64,000 bases of DNA from an uncultured Dehalococcoidia bacterium (GTDB lineage Bacteria; Chloroflexota; Dehalococcoidia; Lucifugimonadales; UBA3495), in the NCBI GenBank assembly GCA_951812625.1, contig CATOSP010000002.1, positions 1,870,788-1,934,787 of the forward strand. The letters are read 5' to 3'. This document shows, piece by piece, positions 16,821 through 25,398 of the stretch (positions are counted from its first letter, which is position 1; each line of letters opens with the position of its first letter). Position numbers and translations under genes: made by a program. A model generated the notes under the pieces. That model was not told where the DNA came from. It made no database searches and saw nothing but the letters and a program-made list of their open reading frames with translations.

Positions 16821-18110
16821 ATGCGCGTGGTCCACTACATCAACCAGTTTTTCGGCGGAATCGGCGGTGAGGAAAGGGCCGACTCCCCACTGGAAGTCCG
16901 CCCCGGCCCAGTAGGGCCCGGACGCTTACTGGACCAGTTGCTCGGTGAAGAATCGCATGTAGTCTCGACCATAGTTTGCGGAGACAATCTGGCCGCCGAG
17001 AACCTTGACGACGTAGCGGTAGCCGCCATCAGTGAAGTCAAGGCGTCCGGCGCGGACCTGTTCGTGGCCGGCCCCTGTTTCCAGGCCGGGCGTTACGGGA
17101 CAGCCGCAGGTGCGGTCTGCGCCGCAGTAAAGGAGAAGCTGGGGATTCCCGCAATCACGGCAATGTCGGTGGAGAACCCCGGCGCGGACCTCTATCGGGC
17201 GTCGGTCTACATCATCGACTCCGGAGACGATGTGTCCAGAATGCAGCCAACTCTGGCCGCTATGGTCCGGCTGGGGAAAAAGCTGTCCGCCGGGGAGAAG
17301 GTTGGGCGTCCTTCTGAAGAAGGTTACCTTCCCCAGGGCGCATTGAAGTCCGAGTTCGTCGAAAAGTCCGCCGCTTCCCGCCTGGCAGACATGTTGCTCG
17401 CCAAGATGCGCGGCGAGTCATTTGAGGCAGAGGTGCCGATACAGGCCACCGAGCCGGTCCCCGTTCCCCCAGCGGTCACCGACCTCTCCCAGGCTACAGT
17501 CGCCCTGGTCACCGACGGGGGACTCGTGCCCAAGGGCAACCCCCACCAGTTCCCCTTGGCCTTCTCCCGGGTCTGGGGCGCATACAGCTTTGCTGGCGAA
17601 GAAGCCCTGGCTCCCGACGACTACGAGGTCTCCCACGGCGGTTACGACAACCGGCACGTTGAGCAGGACCCGCACCGGCTGGTCCCGGTTGACACGCTCC
17701 GGGAGTTGGAAAAGCACGGAGCCATTGGCAAGCTGCACGAGGAGTTCCTGTCCACCACCGGGAATGGGAATCCGCTGGCCAACAGCCGCCGCATAGGCAG
17801 AGAGATGGCCAAACGACTCAAGGATTCAGGGGTGGACACGGTGGTACTGACATCCACTTGAGGGACCAGCACTCGCTGCGGTGCAGCGATCACCACTGAG
17901 CTGGAGAAGGCCGGTATACCTGTGGCCCAGGTCACCCCCATGACTCCCGTTGCTGTGGCCCTCGGTTCCAACCGTGTCATCCGCGGCTGGGGTATCGTCT
18001 ACCCCACTGGGGACTCGGACCTGCCGCCCAACGAGGAACGCGACCTCCGCAGGCGCATTGTCCAGCAAGCATTGGACGCGCTCACAACCGAAGGCCGGAC
18101 CGAGGTATAA
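16821..18110 (+). CDS. Selenoprotein: glycine/sarcosine/betaine reductase component B, GrdB/GrdF/GrdI-like, Sec encoded by TGA 17859-17861
   Basis: 429 residues if the in-frame TGA at 17859-17861 is read as selenocysteine (residue 347). The N-terminus MRVVHYINQFFGGIGGEE and GPCFQAGRYGTAAGAV are family hallmarks; KGNPHQ and SHGGYDNRHVEQDP follow. Around the TGA the product reads VVLTST-Sec-GTSTRCGAAI, matching the GrdB active-site motif (Sec-x-x-Cys-x-x-Cys), but with Ser in place of the first Cys. Family-like sequence then continues 82 codons to TAA at 18108-18110 with no shift. GGAGG at about 16811 sets the start. In known enzymes this Sec attacks the substrate bound to GrdE and passes a carboxymethyl group to GrdA. 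The substrate here is unknown, and an automatic call would truncate the gene at 17861. Confidence 0.9.
17862..17904 (+). promoter_or_regulatory. Putative bacterial SECIS element
   Basis: Directly after the TGA the mRNA can fold into a two-part hairpin. CCAGC (17866-17870) pairs with GCTGG (17900-17904), and CGCTGC (17874-17879) pairs perfectly with GCAGCG (17883-17888) around a GGT loop. The apical loop begins 18 bases after the UGA with G in the first two positions. That fits the known rules for bacterial SECIS elements, which recruit SelB. It lies wholly inside the coding sequence, as bacterial elements do. Confidence 0.65.
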
Positions 18111-18138
18111 GCCCGACGGCTTCTCTTGCCGGACTGCC

Positions 18139-19050
18139 CTATCCCTCGGTGCGGCGCACCGCGTGGCCGCCGAACTGGTTGCGCAGCGCCGCAAGCAGCC
18201 TTGCCCCGAAGGGTTCTTCCTGTCGTGACCGAAACCGCTGCTGTAACGAAAGGGTTATCACCGGTGCTGGCACTCCGAGCTCCACCGATTCATGTACGGT
18301 CCAGCGCCCTTCCCCGGAATCGTCCACGTAAGCCCGCAGGCTCTCCAAGCCCGGCTCTTCCTTAAGGGCCGCGGCGGTCAATTCCAGCAGCCACGAGCGG
18401 ACAACGCTTCCCTCGCGCCACGACTCCGCGATCTTGGGCAGGTCAAGGTCGAACTCCTCTTTGGCCGCCATCAACTCGAAGCCCTCGGCGTAAGCCTGCA
18501 TCAACCCGTACTCAATCCCGTTATGCACCATCTTGACGAAGTGACCCGACCCCATGGGTCCAACATGCGCATACCCGCTGTCTTCCGACGGAGCCAGTGA
18601 GTGGAAGATGGGCTCCAGTCTCTCGACCACATCGGCCTTGCCCCCAACCATCAGCGCGTATCCGTGGACCAACCCCCACACGCCGCCGCTGGAACCCACG
18701 TCTAGGAATTCAATGCCGTGGGATGCCAGCATTTCTCCGCGCCGGATGCTGTCTTTGTAGTAGGAATTCCCTCCGTCCAGCACCACATCACCACGTTGCA
18801 GGATTGAACCCAAAGATTGGATGGTCGCATCGGTGGGCTGTCCAGAGGGGAGCATCACCCACACGGCGCGGGGAGCAGTGAGCTTCTCGGCCAGGGCTTC
18901 CAGGGAGGCCACGCCAGAGGCTCCAATAGCCTGGCTCGCAGCCACCGCTGCCTCATCCCGGTCGTATGCCAGGACACGGTGTCCGGCATTGACGAGCCGG
19001 TGCGCCATATTCCCTCCCATCCGTCCGAGGCCCACCATCCCTATTTCCAT
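18139..19050 (-). CDS. gnd: 6-phosphogluconate dehydrogenase, decarboxylating, short (YqeC-type) form
   Basis: Oxidises 6-phosphogluconate to ribulose-5-phosphate. The 303-residue length is that of the NAD-preferring short GND family rather than the 470-residue form. The Rossmann motif GLGRMGGNMAHRL is at the N-terminus, followed by DVGSSGGVWG and the catalytic Lys segment GHFVKMVHNGIEYGLMQAYAEG. The ATG at 19050 has GGGAGG at good spacing; upstream in-frame codons overlap the previous gene. It is last in a minus-strand operon behind phosphoglucose isomerase and a TPP enzyme, 40 bases downstream of the former. Confidence 0.88.
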   Translation of the reverse strand: MEIGMVGLGRMGGNMAHRLVNAGHRVLAYDRDEAAVAASQAIGASGVASLEALAEKLTAPRAVWVMLPSGQPTDATIQSLGSILQRGDVVLDGGNSYYKDSIRRGEMLASHGIEFLDVGSSGGVWGLVHGYALMVGGKADVVERLEPIFHSLAPSEDSGYAHVGPMGSGHFVKMVHNGIEYGLMQAYAEGFELMAAKEEFDLDLPKIAESWREGSVVRSWLLELTAAALKEEPGLESLRAYVDDSGEGRWTVHESVELGVPAPVITLSLQQRFRSRQEEPFGARLLAALRNQFGGHAVRRTEG

Positions 19051-19090
19051 AGCTCCCTCCCGACGACGAAGATTTCTGCCCTGATCGAAG

Positions 19091-20740
19091 TCATCGCACC
19101 TGACCAATCAGTTCTCTGATACCGGCCTCCAAATCACCCCTTAGATGAACCCGCGCCGCCGGGAGACCCTTGGCAGTCAACGCCTCGAAGTCACCCATGG
19201 CCTGTGCGTCCGCCAAGACACCAAAGCTATACTCCCGGCCGGGAATCTTCAGGTCTTGAGTGTGGTCCGCCGTTATCTGCAGCAGTAATGCACTCTCAGG
19301 CCCGCCCTTGTGAAGCTGCCCGGTAGAGTGGAGGAAACGCGGCCCGTACCCCACGGTCGTGGCGATTCCGTAGCGCCGCGTCACCTCCCGACGGAGGTCG
19401 TTTAAGGCCTCGTTGGTCTCCGGCGTTTCCTCCACATAGGCCATGACTGCTAGGTAATCACCCGGCGATGCTCGACCCAGCAATCCGCCCAGAGACCCGG
19501 AAGGCTCCATAACTGGGCGCTCCCTCGTTGTTTGGACCCCTTCCAATACCCGATCCGTCATGTCCTTGGCTGATTGCACGTCCGGCTGGTCAAAGGGATG
19601 AATGCCCAACACCACACCCGCAACCGCCGTAGCAAACTTCCACCGGTACATCTCCGCGAAGATGCCGTACTTGTCCCTCAGCCTCAACGAAACCACCGGC
19701 TGCCCCGACTTTTCAATCGCGTCCATAGCGGCTTCAGTAGAGGGATCATCGTCCCCCTCCAACCGCAGATAGACAAACAGCCGATCGCCGCCATAACATT
19801 CCGGAGAAGCCAGCGGCTCTCCCGCAACCGGAATGATGCCTGTCCCCTCTTTGCCCGTGCTCTCGGCCAGCAGTTGCTCTACCCACAACCCGAAGCTGCG
19901 AATCGAAGGCGTAGTTATGAGGGTAACCTTGTCCCGCCCCGTCTCGGCCATACACCCCAGAACCGCGCCCAACCACGCTCCCGGATTACCAGCGGCGGAG
20001 ACATCGTGGGAAGCGGCCTCCCGCATCCCGTTGGCCCGGTCCAGAATCCCTCTAATGTCCAGCCCCATCATTGCCGCGGGTACCAGCCCAAAGTAGGACA
20101 ACACCGAGTATCGCCCCCCGATGTCTGATGGATTCACGAACACCCGCCTGAACCTGTCCGAATCCCCCAATTTCGCCAGCGGCGTACCTTCATCGGTTAC
20201 GGCTGCGAAGTTCCGACCCGCCTGTTCCGCACCGACCGCCTGCTCCACAATCCGACGGAAGTAGCGGTACAGCACATTAGGTTCGATGGTGGTGCCGGAC
20301 TTGGAGGACACCAGGAACAGCGTCCGTGCCGGGTCAATGGCGTCCGTCACAGACTTGACCCGGGCGGGAATCGTAGAGTCCAGAACGATTAGCTCAGGGA
20401 AACCGGGAGCGCTCCCGAAGGTCTGCCGCAGGACTTCCGGGCCAAGGCTGCTACCGCCCATGCCCAGCAGGACAACGTGCCTGACCCCGTCGCCACGTAC
20501 CTCCTGCGCGAAGTCCTGCAGGTCAGCGACAGAGCCGCGCATCGCATCGGTGACGGTGAGCCAGCCCAGGCGATCGCTAATTTCAGTCGGGTCAGGTTTC
20601 CAGAGGGTATGGTCTCCCCGCCAGATCCACCCCACCACGTCACGCCTTTGCAAATCAGCGAGGCAGGTGTCAACCAACACCCGGTAATCGCCCAGGCTGG
20701 AATGGCCTTGCCGCAACCTGCCTACGCCTTCAGCGCACAA
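19091..20740 (-). CDS. pgi: Glucose-6-phosphate isomerase, of the type found in transaldolase-PGI fusions
   Basis: Interconverts glucose-6-phosphate and fructose-6-phosphate. The 549-residue protein carries VVLLGMGGSSLGPEVL, the SIS-domain SSKSGTT motif and a C-terminal HSTGQLHKGGP segment. The last is typical of the isomerase half of bifunctional transaldolase/PGI proteins; the transaldolase half is absent here. The start is a TTG at 20740 (no nearby ATG), 24 bases after the upstream TPP-enzyme gene, so translation is probably coupled. With the downstream gnd gene it forms a pentose-phosphate pair. Confidence 0.88.
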   Translation of the reverse strand: MCAEGVGRLRQGHSSLGDYRVLVDTCLADLQRRDVVGWIWRGDHTLWKPDPTEISDRLGWLTVTDAMRGSVADLQDFAQEVRGDGVRHVVLLGMGGSSLGPEVLRQTFGSAPGFPELIVLDSTIPARVKSVTDAIDPARTLFLVSSKSGTTIEPNVLYRYFRRIVEQAVGAEQAGRNFAAVTDEGTPLAKLGDSDRFRRVFVNPSDIGGRYSVLSYFGLVPAAMMGLDIRGILDRANGMREAASHDVSAAGNPGAWLGAVLGCMAETGRDKVTLITTPSIRSFGLWVEQLLAESTGKEGTGIIPVAGEPLASPECYGGDRLFVYLRLEGDDDPSTEAAMDAIEKSGQPVVSLRLRDKYGIFAEMYRWKFATAVAGVVLGIHPFDQPDVQSAKDMTDRVLEGVQTTRERPVMEPSGSLGGLLGRASPGDYLAVMAYVEETPETNEALNDLRREVTRRYGIATTVGYGPRFLHSTGQLHKGGPESALLLQITADHTQDLKIPGREYSFGVLADAQAMGDFEALTAKGLPAARVHLRGDLEAGIRELIGQVR

Positions 20741-20764
20741 GAAACTTCACGCGGCAGAGGAGAA

Positions 20765-22411
20765 TTACCGGGGAGGCAACCGGGACAGCCGGTTCTCCTC
20801 TTTGGTCATAAACTCGATCAGTGCAGGACGCCCGTCGGACATCCTTTCCCTGGCCCGGTTGATAGCTGGAATGATCTCCGCAGGGTCTTCCACCCTCTCG
20901 CCGTGCGCCCCCAGCGACTGGGCCAGGTTGGCATAATCGCCGTGCAGGTTCGTAAAAGCGTAGCGCTCCGCCGCAACCGGGTAATTCCGGGAATACCCGC
21001 TCAGCACGGCGTTGTTCAGCACAATCGTCAGTATGGGAATCTTGTGCCGAACTGCGGTCTCGATATCCATGCCCGCCATACCGATTGCGGCATCACCCAT
21101 GATATTGACTACCAGCTTGTCCGGCGCGCCCAGCTTTGCCCCCATCGCAATGCCCAGCCCGTATCCCAACTGGGAGGAATTTCCCCATCCCAGGTAGCCG
21201 CGAGGGACTATCGCTTCATAAAAGGGTATGGTCTGGTCGCGCGGGTGGCCGGAGTCGTGGGTGACGACGGTCTGCGTCCGGTCAACCGTGTGCATCATGT
21301 CCCAGATGACGCGGTAGGGATTGATCGGCACCTCGTCAGACGTCAGCAGCGGCATCCACTCTGCCAGCCACTCATCTTTGATGCGCTTGATCTCTGCTTC
21401 TACCGAACCGTCACCTCTGCGCCCGCCATCGCCAACCTGCTTCTTCACTTCGTCGATAAGTTGCCGGATAACCAGTTTTGCATCCCCGACGACCGCGTGG
21501 TGAAGCTGCTCTTCCTTGTTCAGGTCCTTTATGTCAACTGTGCATTGCACCAAGGTCTTGCCCTGGGGCACAGCCACGGAAGCAAGATTGGTGGTGAAAC
21601 TGCAACCGATGCCGAACACCAAGTCGGCCTTATCCAGGAACTCCCGCGCCATCCGGGTCATGGTTCCCGCTCCGGTGCCTACCGACAAGGCGTGGTTCTC
21701 CGGGAAAGCGCTCTTTCCGGTGTTGGTGGTCATCACCGGCGTGTTGGTTAACTCGGCCAACTCTATCAACTCGCTGGAGGCCTCGGCCCAGAGCACTCCC
21801 TGTCCCGCGTATATCAACGGGTCCCTCGCCGCCAGCAGCGCCCGCACGGCCGCCTCCACGTCATCCGGGTCTCCGGCGCTTCGGTATCCCTTCACTGGTC
21901 GGTAGTCGAACTGTTCCTCGCTGATTTCCTCGGAGGCAACGTCTCCAGGAACCTGCACCATGACCGGACTGCCGCGACCGGACCGCAGGGCAGTGTACGC
22001 CCGTCGCATCATCTCGGGTATCCGGTTGGCCTGGTTGATTTGGTCTGACCATTTGGTAACCCCGGCGTAGGCGCTCATGGCGTCGAAGTCGGGAGACTGG
22101 CCTTGCCGGTCCCGCGCCGTCCCCCCGGGCAGAATCAGCACTGGCGTTGACTCAGCGTAGGCGTGGGCAATTCCGGCAAAGGCATTCTCGATGCCCGGCC
22201 CGGACTGAGTCACTACCACCCCGGTCTTGCGACCGTTTGTAACACGTGTGTACCCGTCGGCCATGTTGACTGTCGTCCGCTCCGTGCGTGACATGATCGG
22301 CTCGATCCCCGCGATGGCCGCCGCCTCAATGAGCGTATTAGCGGGGAAGCAGAAGAGGTAATCGGTGTTCTCCATCTTCAGAATGTTGGCAATTGCTGTG
22401 TTCCCCTGCAT
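20765..22411 (-). CDS. Acetolactate-synthase-like thiamine-diphosphate enzyme (1 of 2)
   Basis: 548 residues with the three-domain pattern of the POX/ALS family. The N-terminal PYR domain holds the catalytic Glu in SRTERTTVNMADGYTR; a middle Rossmann-like domain follows; the C-terminal PP domain has the TPP motif as GDAAIGMAGMDIETAVRH ending in VLNN, with Ala in place of the usual second Gly of GDG. Relatives include acetolactate synthase, sulfoacetaldehyde acetyltransferase and benzoylformate decarboxylase. The reaction is not assignable. GAGGAG precedes the ATG. It heads the operon with pgi and gnd and is paralogous to 51596-53236. Confidence 0.85.
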   Translation of the reverse strand: MQGNTAIANILKMENTDYLFCFPANTLIEAAAIAGIEPIMSRTERTTVNMADGYTRVTNGRKTGVVVTQSGPGIENAFAGIAHAYAESTPVLILPGGTARDRQGQSPDFDAMSAYAGVTKWSDQINQANRIPEMMRRAYTALRSGRGSPVMVQVPGDVASEEISEEQFDYRPVKGYRSAGDPDDVEAAVRALLAARDPLIYAGQGVLWAEASSELIELAELTNTPVMTTNTGKSAFPENHALSVGTGAGTMTRMAREFLDKADLVFGIGCSFTTNLASVAVPQGKTLVQCTVDIKDLNKEEQLHHAVVGDAKLVIRQLIDEVKKQVGDGGRRGDGSVEAEIKRIKDEWLAEWMPLLTSDEVPINPYRVIWDMMHTVDRTQTVVTHDSGHPRDQTIPFYEAIVPRGYLGWGNSSQLGYGLGIAMGAKLGAPDKLVVNIMGDAAIGMAGMDIETAVRHKIPILTIVLNNAVLSGYSRNYPVAAERYAFTNLHGDYANLAQSLGAHGERVEDPAEIIPAINRARERMSDGRPALIEFMTKEENRLSRLPPR

Positions 22412-22526
22412 CTCGCTTCTCCTCTTCCGGCCGGTTTGTCCGGTCTCCGCCCTGCGCCCGGCCTTTTCGGATTAAGTCACCCTGTTATATCGTGTCCGTT
22501 ACTTGGTCTGCGAAATTCCCTGCTGT

Positions 22527-23270
22527 TTAGCCTTTGCGTGGCAAGACCCGCAACCCATTCCCGGAGCCGTTCCCGTAGTCCACTGGATTTCCCAGGTGGA
22601 ACCCCTCGACCGGGAAGAACTCGCCCGACCGCAGGGCTTCCAGTAAGTCAACCTGGTTCCGTATGTCCCCCGGAAACACCGTCACGCCCTTGCCAAGTCC
22701 GTTAACCGAATGGGCATCGCTGCCGCCGGTGCCCTGGAAACCCAGCGCCTCGGCCACGCTCTGGGCAAAGCGGTTCTCATCTTCTAGGTTACCGCCGTTT
22801 ACCACCTCTATTTCGTCCAACAGATCGAAAATCGGATGGGTAGCGGCAACTTCTGGGGTGTTGGGTACTTCTTCCCAACGCTCGAACAGGATATTCTGTG
22901 TATAGTTCCCCCTGGTCTCCAGCAGGTGCCGGAAGGGGTGGGCCAGGATCATCACTCCGCCCACGCGGTCGACTTCCCGGCGCAGGGTTCGGATCGTTTC
23001 TATGTCCCCGTTGTACCCCGTGACGTACCGGTCCAAACCCAGAGTTATGATATGGCCCAACGGAGTGTACATCTCCAGTGTGTTGACCAATACCAGGTTC
23101 TGGTCCCTTGCGAACTGCTCGAACTCCGGCCGTGCCCATCCGACGTGCTCCGTCACCATGATTCCGGTAAGTCCCAGACGTTCGGCCTCTGCGACCATCT
23201 CTTCGGGGGTTAACGCACTGTCGGGGCTGCCCTGATTGGTGTGTACGTGGAGGTCAAAAACCGAAGCCAA
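22527..23270 (-). CDS. PHP-domain metal-dependent phosphoesterase
   Basis: 247-residue PHP phosphoesterase. It shows DLHVHTN at the start, VTEHVGW, MILAHPFRH and GGSDAHSVNGLG, which together supply the multi-metal His/Asp site of the family. Relatives hydrolyse small phosphoesters or nucleotide phosphates. The start is a TTG at 23270 with AGAGAGG about ten bases upstream. It stands alone behind the TPP-enzyme gene on the same strand; substrate unknown. Confidence 0.85.
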   Translation of the reverse strand: MASVFDLHVHTNQGSPDSALTPEEMVAEAERLGLTGIMVTEHVGWARPEFEQFARDQNLVLVNTLEMYTPLGHIITLGLDRYVTGYNGDIETIRTLRREVDRVGGVMILAHPFRHLLETRGNYTQNILFERWEEVPNTPEVAATHPIFDLLDEIEVVNGGNLEDENRFAQSVAEALGFQGTGGSDAHSVNGLGKGVTVFPGDIRNQVDLLEALRSGEFFPVEGFHLGNPVDYGNGSGNGLRVLPRKG

Positions 23271-23748
23271 GCCGCCGCAACCTCTCTGGGAACTGGATTA
23301 GAATGGGGTGGACGCCCTCGGTGGAGACGCCGGGCGACCGGGTGTCGACCCCGCTGTTATAGCTGAATTCGAAGGGTCAGTCAAGAATCGCGTCCCGCCC
23401 TCAACCATCGTCCCTGCGCAGCTCGACCAGTCGAGACGGGAATCCGGATTCAATGCACCCGGTACAAGAATCTGGACCTTGCAGAGCCATGTGAAGGGCC
23501 ATTGGAAGTTTGACAGGATTAAGAACATCACTACTATCTTCGTAGCGTGATCACGGCAGCGTCGTCGGCCCCGCCGTCGGTTCAACACCGAGAGACGCCA
23601 GGACGCTGTGGTCGGCAGGAGGCACATACATCAGAACGATAGGGTTGAAACGCCCCCTGGAAGGAATGGGCCACCGTGTAGTATTCTGACCCCGGGCCCT
23701 ATGGCAGCGAATCGTCCCGATTCTTACTTCCAGGCTGGCAGCTTTCTC
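23271..23748. other. 478-base intergenic region between PHP and enolase-family genes
   Basis: No frame here shows a recognisable protein, and no RNA gene is evident. The two genes diverge, so both promoters should lie here. A TAGTAT with weak context is seen at 23679-23684, about 65 bases before the plus-strand gene. An in-frame ATG at 23701 would shorten this gap. Confidence 0.4.
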
Positions 23749-24798
23749 ATGAAGATCACCGACGTAAAGGCCTTGTACCCCAACTATAAGCACGTGGTCC
23801 CGTCCTGGCGGACCCACTTCTGGCAGATAGTCGTCCGGGTCGAAACCGACACCGGCGTGACTGGCCTCGGCTACGGTGGGGGAGGCGTCGCCTCTGTGGA
23901 AGTAGTCAACCGCCACTTCCGGGAACTTCTGTTGGGTCGCCAGGTAAACGGCATTGATGACATTAGGGAAGCGTGGGACGCCCTCTACGCTGAGTCCCTT
24001 CCTTACGGGCGCAAGGGCATCGGCATCATGGCCCTGAGCGGCGTGGACCTCGCCTTGTGGGATGTGCTTGGCCGAGCCGAGCGCGTCCCTGTATACGATT
24101 TGCTTGGCGGCAAAAAGAAAGAGCGTGTCCAGTCTTACGCCACTGGCGACGACCCGGAATGGTACCGGGAGCTGGGTTTCACCGCCCATAAATTCCCGCA
24201 CCGCTGGACCGGTAACGACGCCGACTACGACCGTGCTGTCGCTTCGGCAGCCCGCGCTAGGGAACTGTTCGGCCCCGAGGCCATGTTGATGATCGACACC
24301 TACATGACATGGGACATCCCGGCCACCCTGGAGATGTCCAATCGCTTGGCCGAGTTCAACATCTATTGGTTTGAGGACGTGTTGACCCCCGACTTGCTCG
24401 AAGCCCAGGCAGAACTGCGCCCTGCGGTGAAGCCCATCCTCCTCTCCGGCGGTGAGCACGAGTTCACCCACCACGGTTTCGCCGAGATAGCCCGCACTGG
24501 CGCGCTCGACCTCTGGCAACCCGACATCACCTGGTGTGGCGGCATCACCGCTGGACTCCGCATCCTCGACATCGCGCGTGATGCCGGTGCCGCCGTCGCC
24601 CTCCACCGGGGCGGCGAGGTCTGGGGTCTACACCTCATCATGGCCACAGAGGGACTGGATCTGGCCGAAAGAAACCCCGGGAGAAGGGGCGCTCCCCGCG
24701 ACGAACTCTGGTTCGGTGAGCCACAGCCCCAGAACGGTTATCTTGAGGCGTCAGACGCTCCCGGGTTCGGCGTCTCCCTGAACGAGGCAATGGTCTGA
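23749..24798 (+). CDS. Enolase-superfamily dehydratase (mandelate racemase/L-rhamnonate dehydratase-like)
   Basis: Mg-dependent abstraction of the proton alpha to a carboxylate, usually sugar-acid dehydration. The 349-residue protein has the capping-domain N-terminus (VETDTGVTGLGYGGGG), TAHKFPHRW in the KxK strand position, metal ligands Asp in LMIDTY, Glu in YWFEDV and Glu in LLSGGEHEFT, and a catalytic-type His in VALHRGGEVWG. The overall pattern is nearest to rhamnonate dehydratases. The ATG at 23749 fits domain borders; 23701 is an alternative. The phosphodiesterase gene follows. Enolase paralogs are a known theme in SAR202 genomes. Confidence 0.85.
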   Translation: MKITDVKALYPNYKHVVPSWRTHFWQIVVRVETDTGVTGLGYGGGGVASVEVVNRHFRELLLGRQVNGIDDIREAWDALYAESLPYGRKGIGIMALSGVDLALWDVLGRAERVPVYDLLGGKKKERVQSYATGDDPEWYRELGFTAHKFPHRWTGNDADYDRAVASAARARELFGPEAMLMIDTYMTWDIPATLEMSNRLAEFNIYWFEDVLTPDLLEAQAELRPAVKPILLSGGEHEFTHHGFAEIARTGALDLWQPDITWCGGITAGLRILDIARDAGAAVALHRGGEVWGLHLIMATEGLDLAERNPGRRGAPRDELWFGEPQPQNGYLEASDAPGFGVSLNEAMV

Positions 24799-24853
24799 AC
24801 ATCGGCACGATGCGCCACATGGGTCAAGCCACCAGCATCAGGAGATCGTAACG

Positions 24854-25342
24854 GTGCTGGTCGGCGTCGTATCGGACACCCACGGCTATCTCGACCCCAG
24901 GGCAGTCCCACTGCTTGAAGGCGTGGATCACATCCTCCACGCCGGCGACATCGGCGATACCACCATCATTGACCGGCTCACACTCATTGCGCCTGTAACT
25001 ACTGTTCGCGGCAACAACGACAAGTCCGGCCCGGAATCACTCTTCCCGGAGGACGTAACTCTTGAGTTGGGAGGTTGCCGCGTCTACCTGACCCACCAGG
25101 TCAGATTGCCCAGAGATGAGAATGACCCGAAAATGAGACCATTCCTTGAAATGGGAGCAACGGTGGTGGTCTCAGGCCACAGCCACATCCCGTTACAACG
25201 GCGGATCGGACCGGTGCTCTTCTTCAACCCCGGAGCCGCAGGAAAGCGTCGATTCAAACTCCTGCCGTCCATCGGGACGTTGACTCTGGAGGATGGCACG
25301 GCCAAGGGGACGCTCATTCCCTTGGCCGGCGTCCTTATCTAA
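24854..25342 (+). CDS. YfcE/MJ0936-family metallophosphodiesterase
   Basis: 162-residue calcineurin-like phosphoesterase with SDTHGYLDP (motif I), HILHAGDIGD (II), VRGNNDK (III) and VSGHSHIP (V), i.e. the complete two-metal site. Members of this small family hydrolyse phosphodiesters such as bis-p-nitrophenyl phosphate; the cellular substrate is unclear. The start is a GTG at 24854 preceded by AGGAG. It follows the enolase-family gene by 55 bases. Confidence 0.88.
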   Translation: MLVGVVSDTHGYLDPRAVPLLEGVDHILHAGDIGDTTIIDRLTLIAPVTTVRGNNDKSGPESLFPEDVTLELGGCRVYLTHQVRLPRDENDPKMRPFLEMGATVVVSGHSHIPLQRRIGPVLFFNPGAAGKRRFKLLPSIGTLTLEDGTAKGTLIPLAGVLI

Positions 25343-25398
25343 TCGCCAGCCCAGGCTGGATGAAACATCACCCTGTCGGGCCCTACGCAGGATAGCCT

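Noticed and set aside
17922..18110. Separate 62-residue gene after the TGA
   Set aside because: Its sequence is the in-frame C-terminus of the GrdB-like selenoprotein.
23308..23550. 80-codon frame in the PHP/enolase intergenic region
   Set aside because: No family resemblance and no ribosome binding site; the region is more likely regulatory.
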